Shown in pieces: positions 20,308 to 26,978 of a stretch of 45,905 bases of DNA. Source of the DNA: Rhodanobacter sp. Its GTDB lineage: Bacteria > Pseudomonadota > Gammaproteobacteria > Xanthomonadales > Rhodanobacteraceae. The stretch is taken from the NCBI GenBank assembly GCA_022730295.1, contig DZCM01000008.1, forward strand, positions 1 to 45,905. Reading direction: 5' to 3'. Within the stretch, counting starts at the first letter, position 1. The number at the start of each line of letters is the position of its first letter. The translations under genes and the position numbers were made by a program. The notes beneath the pieces are model-generated. The model was not told where the DNA came from. It ran no database searches and worked only from the letters and a program-made list of their open reading frames with translations.

Positions 20308-20733
20308 TCACGAACGCTGTTCCGGGAGCAAATTAATCAGCGCCCCGATGTCGTCGCGCAGGGTCGTCGCCAGCACTTCGAGTTCATCGGCGTCTGCTTC
20401 GGTGAGTGCGCCGTAGCCGCGCAAGTGTCCAGGACCAAGTTCGCTGGCACAGACCATCGCCAGATCCAGTCGCGAGCGCGCAACGTGCGTCGCGCCCAGG
20501 GCGGGCATCGTGGTTTGCAAGTCATACCGTGCCATGAACGCGCGCATGTCCTCGCGTACACCATCGATCGCGTTGGCGACGCGAACGCGGGCAGCAGGAT
20601 CGACATCATCGCGCAGGCGCGTGAACAACGGTCTGCCTGGCTGCGCACCAAGTTGGCGCAACACCTCGGACAAGGTTTCATCGAGGTGGCGGAACGCAAC
20701 CACCAGATGTTGCCGGTGCGGGTCGCTGAGCAT
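20308..20733 (-). CDS. Conserved-looking helical protein of unknown function
   Basis: This 141-residue protein has no family I recognise. It is predicted to be almost wholly alpha-helical, soluble and acidic, with heptad-like stretches (HLDETLSEVLRQLG, ADADELEVLATTLRDDIGALINLL) that could form a coiled coil. It has no signal peptide, cysteine cluster or membrane segment. Codon use looks like the neighbours, so I think it is a real gene. Its start lies 18 bp from the -35 of the divergent crcB promoter, so the two may share a regulatory region. A role in the fluoride response is only suggested by position. Confidence 0.6.
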   Translation of the reverse strand: MLSDPHRQHLVVAFRHLDETLSEVLRQLGAQPGRPLFTRLRDDVDPAARVRVANAIDGVREDMRAFMARYDLQTTMPALGATHVARSRLDLAMVCASELGPGHLRGYGALTEADADELEVLATTLRDDIGALINLLPEQRS

Positions 20734-20751
20734 GTTGGTTGCGGTTATCTC

Positions 20752-20782
20752 TTGACAAGCTTGCCTGCGCTTAGGCTATCAT
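20752..20782 (+). promoter_or_regulatory. Sigma-70-like promoter of the crcB operon
   Basis: A perfect -35 TTGACA (20752-20757) and -10 TATCAT (20777-20782) are 19 bp apart, rather long for sigma-70. Transcription from about 20789 would place the riboswitch at the very 5' end of the RNA. Confidence 0.6.
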
Positions 20783-20795
20783 TGACGCCAGCGAA

Positions 20796-20844
20796 GGGAG
20801 ATGGCATTCCTCCTCGAACCGCCGCAAGGCTAATGATGCCTACC
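20796..20844 (+). promoter_or_regulatory. Fluoride riboswitch 1 (crcB motif)
   Basis: The sequence follows the crcB motif. A first stem GGAG/CTCC encloses ATGGCATTC. Then come AACC and a GCC-GCAA-GGC stem, and then TAATGATGCCTAC. Loop GGCAT pairs with ATGCC to form the pseudoknot. It heads the crcB gene 135 bp downstream. CCTAC (20839-20843), overlapping the pseudoknot, can instead pair with GTAGG (20866-20870) around an ACCGG/CCGGT hairpin (20847-20861), a plausible alternative fold for gene control. Confidence 0.95.
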
Positions 20845-20978
20845 AAACCGGGCAATCCGGTGCGCGTAGGTTTCGCCGTTCCGCGACGAGCCTTGGGCGC
20901 GCAAGCGATTCCCGTTTTGGTAAGGGTCCGACAAATCGATAGATTTGCCGGGGCAACGTGCCGGGACAAGGATTTGAC

Positions 20979-21371
20979 ATGCGGATTGCGGCTTTTCTTG
21001 CCATCAGTTTTGGCGCTTCCCTGGGCGCCTGTCTGCGCTATCTGTTCGCGCTTTGGTTCAGCCCAATTTTCCCGACCATTCCGCTTGGGACGCTGGCAGC
21101 CAATCTGCTCGGCGGCTTTTTGATGGGCTTGACCCTCGGCGCATTTCTCCAGTTCCAGGCGCTGTCGCCGGATACACGTCTGTTCATCGCGACCGGATTC
21201 CTGGGTGGCTTGACCACGTTTTCCACGTTCTCTGCGGAGGCCGTCACGCTGCTGTTTCGGCGTGAGTATCTGTGGGCGCTCGCCCACATCGGCCTGCATC
21301 TGGTCGGCACGCTTGGCATGACGGTTTTGGGCTTCTTTCTGGCGCGAGGCGTCATGAGGGCATGGGCATGA
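20979..21371 (+). CDS. crcB: Fluoride channel/exporter CrcB (Fluc)
   Basis: This 130-residue dual-topology fluoride channel has four transmembrane helices and exports fluoride from the cytoplasm as an antiparallel dimer. Family marks are GACLRY at 17-21, the GTLAANLLGG segment with the pore Asn42, and the central GFLGGLTTFSTFS with the phenylalanine pair F81 and F84. The start at 20979 has AAGGA just upstream; the in-frame GTG-type start at 20958 would lack a site. It is the first gene of the riboswitch-controlled operon. Its TGA overlaps the DUF190 start. Confidence 0.97.
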   Translation: MRIAAFLAISFGASLGACLRYLFALWFSPIFPTIPLGTLAANLLGGFLMGLTLGAFLQFQALSPDTRLFIATGFLGGLTTFSTFSAEAVTLLFRREYLWALAHIGLHLVGTLGMTVLGFFLARGVMRAWA

Positions 21372-21709
21372 GCATGAGTACACGTAACCAGGGTGTGTAT
21401 CTGCGTTTCTTTGTCCACGAGAACCGCCAGCACCACGGCAAGCTCCTGTACGAGTGGTTGCTGGAACAAGCCAAGGACATGGACATCCCGCGCGGAATGG
21501 TGTTCCGTACGATTGCCGACTTCGGGCGGCGCAAGGTGATGCACGAGCAACATTTCTTCGAGCTGGCCGGCGAGAGCACGGTGCGAGTCGATTTCCTGGT
21601 CACGGATGAAGAAAGGGACCAGTTGCTGCAACTCGTCGACGCCGAAATGTTGAATCTCCCTTACACGTTGTCTCCGGTCGAGTACGGCGTCACCCGGGGT
21701 GATCACTGA
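21368..21709 (+). CDS. DUF190 family protein
   Basis: This 113-residue small soluble protein of the DUF190 family has a ferredoxin-like, PII-like fold expected from the family. Visible family features are LRFFVHENRQHHGKLLYEWLLEQAK and RTIADFG, then HFFELAGESTVRVDFLVTDEE. DUF190 genes are often next to crcB, so a regulatory or accessory role in fluoride export is inferred from context; no function is established. The start at 21368 gives an ATGA overlap with crcB and has GAGGG seven bases upstream; an ATG at 21362 is also possible. The first complex-I-like gene follows after 5 bp. Confidence 0.9.
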   Translation: MSMSTRNQGVYLRFFVHENRQHHGKLLYEWLLEQAKDMDIPRGMVFRTIADFGRRKVMHEQHFFELAGESTVRVDFLVTDEERDQLLQLVDAEMLNLPYTLSPVEYGVTRGDH

Positions 21710-21714
21710 TCGCC

Positions 21715-22677
21715 ATGTCGCCACTCGCGCGCTATCTCGTCATCAACCTGATCCAGATTGGATTCCTGTTGGTGTTTGCGCCGTTGCTGCAGGGTGTACT
21801 GACGCGCATCGAGGAGATCATCCAGGGCAAGCACGGGCCCAGTATTTTTCAGCCGTACTACGACATCTGGAAGTTGTTCGGCAAGGACGAGATCGTTTCC
21901 GAAGAAAGCTCGTGGGTGTTCCGGTTTGCACCATTGATCGAGTTCGCCATGCCGATATTCGTGGTGATGCTGATCCCGGCACTCACCGCCTACCCGCTGT
22001 TCTTCGCGTTCGCCGGCGACATGATTGCGGTCGGCTTCCTGTTTGCGGCCAGCGGCTTCTTTGTGGCGCTGGCGGCCATGGATACCGGCAACGTGTACGG
22101 CGGGATCGGCGCCAGCCGCACACGCATGGTCGGCTTCCTCGCCGAACCGGTGTTCATGGTGGCATTCTTCACCCTGTCCTACGTCGCCAACTCCACCATT
22201 CCCTATGTCGTGAACGCAAGCTGGGCGGTGTCCTGGGCAGCGATGTTGCAACCGGCACACTTGCTCGTGATCGTCGCCTTCCTGTTGCTGGTACTGGCCG
22301 ACGAAAAGCGGCTGCCGGTGGACAACCCTGCAGGCAAGGCTGAGACCGCGATGATCGGCCATTCCAAGAATCTCGAATATTCGGGCACTGGCGCCGCGCT
22401 CATGAAGTGGGGCGGTGCGATGAAGTTCATGACGGTGCTGATCGTATTCCTGAACGTGATCATCACGCCGTGGGGACTGGCGGCCACGACGCATTGGAGC
22501 GACGTGTTTTTCGCGATCCCGAAAGTGCTCTGGAAGATGTTCCTGTTCCTGCTCGTGCTCGCGGTGATTGAAACCACCCTGGCGAAACTGCGCCTGTTCC
22601 GAATCAGCGAGTTCCTGGCTTCGGCGTTCGTGATTTGCCTCCTGGCGATGGGCGTGCGCCTGGTGGGGATGGGCTGA
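21715..22677 (+). CDS. HyfC/NuoH-like membrane subunit of a complex-I-type complex
   Basis: This 320-residue protein with about eight transmembrane helices is homologous to HyfC/HycD and complex I NuoH, the subunit linking the membrane arm to the peripheral arm. The diagnostic loop after helix 1 reads KHGPSIFQPYYDIWKLFGKDE. Other conserved parts are GGIGASRTRMVGFLAEP and the ADEKRLPVDNPAGKAE loop near the quinone-tunnel region. It is intact and of family length, so the membrane part of the complex looks functional. Its stop overlaps the next start (TGATG). It lies in the operon led by the fluoride riboswitch. Confidence 0.9.
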   Translation: MSPLARYLVINLIQIGFLLVFAPLLQGVLTRIEEIIQGKHGPSIFQPYYDIWKLFGKDEIVSEESSWVFRFAPLIEFAMPIFVVMLIPALTAYPLFFAFAGDMIAVGFLFAASGFFVALAAMDTGNVYGGIGASRTRMVGFLAEPVFMVAFFTLSYVANSTIPYVVNASWAVSWAAMLQPAHLLVIVAFLLLVLADEKRLPVDNPAGKAETAMIGHSKNLEYSGTGAALMKWGGAMKFMTVLIVFLNVIITPWGLAATTHWSDVFFAIPKVLWKMFLFLLVLAVIETTLAKLRLFRISEFLASAFVICLLAMGVRLVGMG

Positions 22678-23345
22678 TGCCCACGTATCTCGCCATCGAC
22701 GGCTTCCTCGCGGCGCTGTTCGTGGTCTTCAGTCTGGGCGTGATCGCGACGCGCCAGATGCTGGGTACGTTGTACTTGTTCATGCTGAACTCGCTGGCGT
22801 TGACCGCTTCGGCAGTGCTGATCGGCATTGCGCTCGGCAGCCCCCATCTGTTCTGGGTGGCGGCGATTACGTTCAGCACCAAGGTCATCGCGATTCCGCT
22901 GGTGCTGCGCTGGTCGGCCGGCCCGCAAATTTACGAGCGGCGCGAAGTCGAACAGGTGCTGACCATCCCGGTTGCCGTATTGATCGCCGCGGTGCTGGCG
23001 CTGGTCGCCTGGATCGTCTCCGCCCCGTTGGTGCATGCGATCAGCGATCGGCCGTTTGCCGCCATCAATCTTCCGACCGGCTTGGTTGCGATTTTCTTCG
23101 GTGCCTTCACGGTCGCGGTGCGACGCGAAGCCATCGCGCAGCTGATGGGTATCCTGATCATGGAGAGTGGCGCGTTCTTCGCGTCGATTTCCATCGTCAA
23201 TGACCTTTCGATCATCACCGAAGTCGCGGCCGCGGTGGACCTTCCGGTTATCGCGCTGGTGATCGGCCTCCTGATCCGCAACATCCATCGCGTCACTGGT
23301 ATCACCCGTGTCGGCCTGCTCGCCGAGTTGAAGGAGCACCGATGA
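22677..23345 (+). CDS. HyfE/NuoK-like membrane subunit
   Basis: This 222-residue, highly hydrophobic protein resembles hydrogenase-4 component E, which combines a NuoK-like part with extra helices. Recognisable parts are MLGTLYLFMLNSLALTAS, FSTKVIAIPLVLRW, and the NuoK-like MGILIMESGAFFASISI with a buried Glu. The start ATG overlaps the previous TGA, and its own stop overlaps the HyfF-like start (ATGA). HyfE family proteins have about 215 residues, so it is full length. It would sit between the HyfC-like and antiporter-like subunits in the membrane arm. Confidence 0.86.
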   Translation: MPTYLAIDGFLAALFVVFSLGVIATRQMLGTLYLFMLNSLALTASAVLIGIALGSPHLFWVAAITFSTKVIAIPLVLRWSAGPQIYERREVEQVLTIPVAVLIAAVLALVAWIVSAPLVHAISDRPFAAINLPTGLVAIFFGAFTVAVRREAIAQLMGILIMESGAFFASISIVNDLSIITEVAAAVDLPVIALVIGLLIRNIHRVTGITRVGLLAELKEHR

Positions 23346-24793
23346 CGCTTGCGTGGATCCTCATCGTGCCCGCCATCGCGACCTTGGCTGCACTGGCGAG
23401 CCGGCGTGCCGCGCCTTGGGTCACGCTGGCATCCGCAGTGGTTGTGCTGGCGCTGTCGGCCAACGCTGCACTGATGGTCGCGGGCGGCGCGACGCTGCAC
23501 GAAGCTTTCGGCGGGTTGTCGCTCGATGCGCTGTCCGCTGTGTACTTGCTTCTGGTGGCATTCGTCGGCGTGACCGCCGCGTTGTATTCGATCGGCTACC
23601 TGCGCGTGCATGACGCCGGGCACGAAGGCACCACGCCGCGCTACCGTGCCTATTGGCCGCTGTACAACCTGTTCATGATTTCGATGCTGGGTGTGCCGCT
23701 GGTCTCAGACCTTGCGGTGATCTGGATCGCGATCGAATTGACGACCATTTTTTCGGCGTTCCTGGTGGCTTACGAGAACCGTTCCGCGGCACTCGAAGCC
23801 GCCTGGAAGTACGTCGCGCTCACCAGCGTCGGCGCGATGATCGCGTTGTTCGGAATGCTGGTGCTGTATTACGGCATCCACCATGCAGGGCAACCGGTAA
23901 CGTGGCCGGGACTGCTGGCTGCCGCCCCGAGCCTGCCACCTGCCTTGCTGCTGGTGTGCTTCGTGTTGTGGCTGGTCGGCTTTGGTACCAAGGCAGGCTT
24001 GGTGCCGATGCATACCTGGTTGCCCGATGCACACAGCCAGGCGCCAGCGTCGATCTGCGCGTTGCTGTCCGGTGTCGAGGTCAGCGGTGCGCTGTACATG
24101 CTGTTGCGCATCTATCCAGCGCTCGTGCGTAACCCGGGGATCGCGCATCCGGGCAACTGGTATCTAGTGGCCGGCCTGCTCAGCGTCGCCGTGGCCGCGT
24201 TCCTGTTGCTGCAGGTGCATGACTTCAAGCGCCTGTTCGCCTATTCGACGATCGAACACATGGGTGTGATCCTTGCCGCCTGCGGACTTGGCATGGGCGC
24301 GCACGAGCTTGGTACCGTTTACCAATTCTTCGCGCATGCCTTCACCAAGTCGTTCTGCTTCTACGCCGCCGGCATGGCGACGATCGTGTTCGGTACCCAG
24401 GAAATCGCCAAGGTGCGCGGGCTCATGAGTCGCGCGCCTGTGGCCGGTTGGGCGTTGCTGCTGGGCGGCCTCGCGATCGCCGGCGCGCCACCGTTCGCGC
24501 TGTTCATTTCCGAGTTCCAGATTCTCGCGACCGGCTTCGCCACCGGCCAGTACGTCGCGACCGGCTTGTTGACGGCGTTGCTGGTGCTGGCATTCATCGC
24601 GATCCTGTACCAGGTAGGTCGTATCGTGTTTGGCGAACCCGCGCAGGCTGCGCCACGCATGAAACTGCCAGCCAGCAGCCTTGCCGCGATGGCGATCGCG
24701 TTCGTGCCGATGCTCGTTTTCGGGTTTTATCTGCCACCGCCATTGCAAGCTTTGATCCATCAGGCTGCGGCGTTGCTCGGAGGTACACCGTGA
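23342..24793 (+). CDS. HyfF/NuoN-like antiporter-type subunit
   Basis: This 483-residue protein of the proton-translocating NuoL/M/N and Mrp antiporter family has about 14 helices. The channel core looks complete. IWIAIELTTIFSAFLV carries the conserved helix-5 Glu. GFGTKAGLVPMHTWLPDAH carries the Lys and the canonical HTWLPDAH. DFKRLFAYSTIEHMG and FFAHAFTKSFCFYAAG carry further buried charges. Among the three antiporter-like subunits here it is the one with the least altered motifs. It overlaps its neighbours by 4 bp on both sides (ATGA before, GTGA after). Confidence 0.92.
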   Translation: MTLAWILIVPAIATLAALASRRAAPWVTLASAVVVLALSANAALMVAGGATLHEAFGGLSLDALSAVYLLLVAFVGVTAALYSIGYLRVHDAGHEGTTPRYRAYWPLYNLFMISMLGVPLVSDLAVIWIAIELTTIFSAFLVAYENRSAALEAAWKYVALTSVGAMIALFGMLVLYYGIHHAGQPVTWPGLLAAAPSLPPALLLVCFVLWLVGFGTKAGLVPMHTWLPDAHSQAPASICALLSGVEVSGALYMLLRIYPALVRNPGIAHPGNWYLVAGLLSVAVAAFLLLQVHDFKRLFAYSTIEHMGVILAACGLGMGAHELGTVYQFFAHAFTKSFCFYAAGMATIVFGTQEIAKVRGLMSRAPVAGWALLLGGLAIAGAPPFALFISEFQILATGFATGQYVATGLLTALLVLAFIAILYQVGRIVFGEPAQAAPRMKLPASSLAAMAIAFVPMLVFGFYLPPPLQALIHQAAALLGGTP

Positions 24794-26361
24794 GCACGCG
24801 CGCGGCACTGCGGACGTTCTTCGGCACCGGGCATCCAGGGCTGGCAGTGCGCGACGTGGGCATGCGCCTGAGCGTGGATTCCGCGCCTGCGGCGCTGCCG
24901 GACATCGCGGCAGCGCTGATGCACGAGCATGGCTGCGGTTTCGCCACGCTGGTAGTGGAAGAAGACGCTACAGGGTTCGTCGCGCGCTATTTTTTCTATG
25001 CGCGCGACGATGCGACCCTGATCGAGATGGTGACGCATGCACCGCCAGGCACGGAGCTGCCGGCGATCAGCGATCGGGTGCACGCCGCCGATTGGCACGA
25101 ACGCGAGGTGGAGGACCTGTTTGGCATCCGCTTCTCGGGCCATCCGTTCCTCGGCGACTTCGTGTTGCACGACCAGGTTTGGCCGGAAGGCATCACGCCC
25201 ATGCGCCGCGAGTTCGATGCCAGCGTGCGCGTGGCACAACCAGGTTTGGGTGAAGATTGGCGGCCGCGCCGGTTGTTGGAGGAAGAGGGGTCCATCGCGT
25301 TTCCGGTGGGTCCGATCTGGGCCGACTACAACGAGGCCGGGTTATGGTTGCTGGAAACCCCCGGCGAACAAATCTACGCCAGCCAAACGCGCCTGTTCTA
25401 CAAGTATCGCGGCGTCGAGAAAATTGCGGAGGGGCGTTCGCCCGCCGGCGGCCTCCTGTTGGCCGAACGCTTCAGCGGCTGCGCGGCGTTTGCGCACGCC
25501 TGGGCGTATTGCGAGGCGTTGGAACGAATTGCCGGCTGCAAGCTGCCGCCGCGCGCACGCGCGCTGCGCACGGTATTCGCGGAACTTGAACGCATTCGTT
25601 ACCACGCGGCCACGATTGCCGAGCTCGCCGGTGCCACCTCACTCGCGGTCGGCAAGTCGATGTCGCAGGAAATCGAGGAGCGCATGCTGTGCCTCTCGGC
25701 CCAGGTGTGCGGACATCGCTTCCTGTTCGGACTATGCGTGCCGGGCGGGCTGGCATGGGACCCGGCCACCGCCACGCTGGCGACGCTGCGCGCCGGTGTC
25801 ACCGATGCCGCGAAGGAATTCGCCAAGCTCGAACGGCTGTTCGTGCACACCTCCAGCTACCTCGACCGCATCGAGGAAATGGGCACGTTGAAGCCCGATG
25901 TCGCCACCCTGTACGGCGTGGTCGGGCCGGTGGCACGCGCATCGGGGCGCAGCGTCGATCTGCGCCGGTCGCTGCCCTACGGTGCCTACGCGGATCATCC
26001 GCCGGAGGTGCCGTGTGAAATCGAGGGCGATGCTTATGCACGGCTGCGCGTTTACTTCGCCGAAATCCGCGCCAGCACTTCCTTGATCCAGGCGCTGCTG
26101 GGCGAGCTGCCGGACGGCCCGGTTGCCGCCGAATGCGCAGCAGCGCCGGGTACCGCGCTCGCATGGGTGGAGGCTCCCGCCGGCGGCACTTTCCATTGGC
26201 TCAGGATCGATGACGACGGACTGATCCGGCGCTGGCGTATCGCGCCACCCGGATTTCGCAACTGGCATGCGTTTCACCGCGCACTTGAAGGTGCCGCATT
26301 CCAGGACTTCCACATCATCATGGCGAGCTTCGGCTTGTCGGTCGCGGAGAGTGACCGCTGA
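24790..26361 (+). CDS. HyfG/NuoCD-like large subunit lacking the [NiFe] site
   Basis: This 523-residue fusion has a NuoC-like N-terminal domain (WHEREVEDLFGIRFSGHP at 102-119) and a NuoD/hydrogenase-large-subunit domain (YKYRGVEK 205-211, RTVFAELERIRYH 260-272). In [NiFe] hydrogenases the nickel is held by RxCGxC and DPCxxC. Here the first motif reads ERFSGCAAFAH, with Ser and Ala at the two Cys positions, and the C-terminus has no cysteine pair (QDFHIIMASFGLS). It therefore cannot carry a [NiFe] centre and more likely serves as a peripheral scaffold or binds another ligand. The start is a GTG overlapping the previous TGA. Confidence 0.88.
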   Translation: MSTRAALRTFFGTGHPGLAVRDVGMRLSVDSAPAALPDIAAALMHEHGCGFATLVVEEDATGFVARYFFYARDDATLIEMVTHAPPGTELPAISDRVHAADWHEREVEDLFGIRFSGHPFLGDFVLHDQVWPEGITPMRREFDASVRVAQPGLGEDWRPRRLLEEEGSIAFPVGPIWADYNEAGLWLLETPGEQIYASQTRLFYKYRGVEKIAEGRSPAGGLLLAERFSGCAAFAHAWAYCEALERIAGCKLPPRARALRTVFAELERIRYHAATIAELAGATSLAVGKSMSQEIEERMLCLSAQVCGHRFLFGLCVPGGLAWDPATATLATLRAGVTDAAKEFAKLERLFVHTSSYLDRIEEMGTLKPDVATLYGVVGPVARASGRSVDLRRSLPYGAYADHPPEVPCEIEGDAYARLRVYFAEIRASTSLIQALLGELPDGPVAAECAAAPGTALAWVEAPAGGTFHWLRIDDDGLIRRWRIAPPGFRNWHAFHRALEGAAFQDFHIIMASFGLSVAESDR

Positions 26362-26978
26362 TGGCAAATTGGACACTCGCGAGCCTGGTACGCGGCATCC
26401 GTACGGCCCGTTGGCCACGCCGCGATGACCTGCCACCCGGTGCGATTCCTGCACGCTGGCACGGTCTGGTTGCGACACCGGCTGAAGGTGAACGAAGCAT
26501 CCGTGACGCTGTGTGGTTTGCCGCGACACCCACGTCGCGCGGCCCGCTGCCACGGCGGTTCCGGCATTCGGTGCATGTGCGCTTTGTCGATGCCGGTGCG
26601 AGTGGTGCCCTGATCAGCGAAGTGCGGCTGCTTGACGCACCGCCCTACAACATGCACCGTTTCGGCATCTTCGTCACGGCGACACCCCGCGACGCGGATG
26701 TGCTGCTGGTGGGTGGCCCGGTGACCGAGGCCATGCGCGAGCCGTTGCGCAAAGCCTACGAAGCGATGCCCGGGCCCAAGCGTGTCGTTGCAATTGGTGA
26801 CGATGCCATCGACGGCGGGGTGTTTGGAAAAAGTTTCGCCAGTGCCGGTGGCGTGGCGGAGGTCATTCCCGTGGACTTCGTGGTACCGGGTTGCCCGCCA
26901 CCGCCGGCCGCGATCATCCAGGGACTGCTCGCGGCTGCTGGTCGAATCACACCGCAAGCGTTCAAGGAGCGCGTGTGA
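26361..26978 (+). CDS. HyfI/NuoB-like small subunit with lost iron-sulfur ligands
   Basis: This 205-residue protein is homologous to HycG/HyfI and complex I NuoB, which hold the terminal [4Fe-4S] cluster with four cysteines. Alignment by eye with the usual GSCNGCDIE, GDC and VPGCPP motifs gives Ser81 and Leu84 in DAGASGALISE and Asp148 in IGDDAIDGG. Only Cys178 in VPGCPP is kept. The fold-defining parts are well preserved (LDAPPYNMHRFGI, DADVLLVGGPVTEAMREPL). The cluster cannot form in the usual way, so electron transfer through this subunit is unlikely. Start and stop overlap both neighbours. Confidence 0.88.
   Translation: MANWTLASLVRGIRTARWPRRDDLPPGAIPARWHGLVATPAEGERSIRDAVWFAATPTSRGPLPRRFRHSVHVRFVDAGASGALISEVRLLDAPPYNMHRFGIFVTATPRDADVLLVGGPVTEAMREPLRKAYEAMPGPKRVVAIGDDAIDGGVFGKSFASAGGVAEVIPVDFVVPGCPPPPAAIIQGLLAAAGRITPQAFKERV

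Noticed and set aside
20796-20844. Reading the crcB leader as a cyclic di-GMP or other riboswitch
   Set aside because: The stem-loop, pseudoknot and AACC-GCC-GCAA-GGC-TGATG layout fits the fluoride class, and the downstream gene is crcB.
20128-21123. Plus-strand open frame of 331 codons across the crcB promoter and riboswitch
   Set aside because: It is antisense to the helical protein gene and runs through the riboswitch and crcB in another frame; the composition is not protein-like.
24790-26978. Calling the HyfG/HyfI-like genes an active [NiFe] hydrogenase
   Set aside because: The nickel-binding cysteines and three of four iron-sulfur cysteines are absent, and no maturation, ferredoxin or formate dehydrogenase genes are present in the window.
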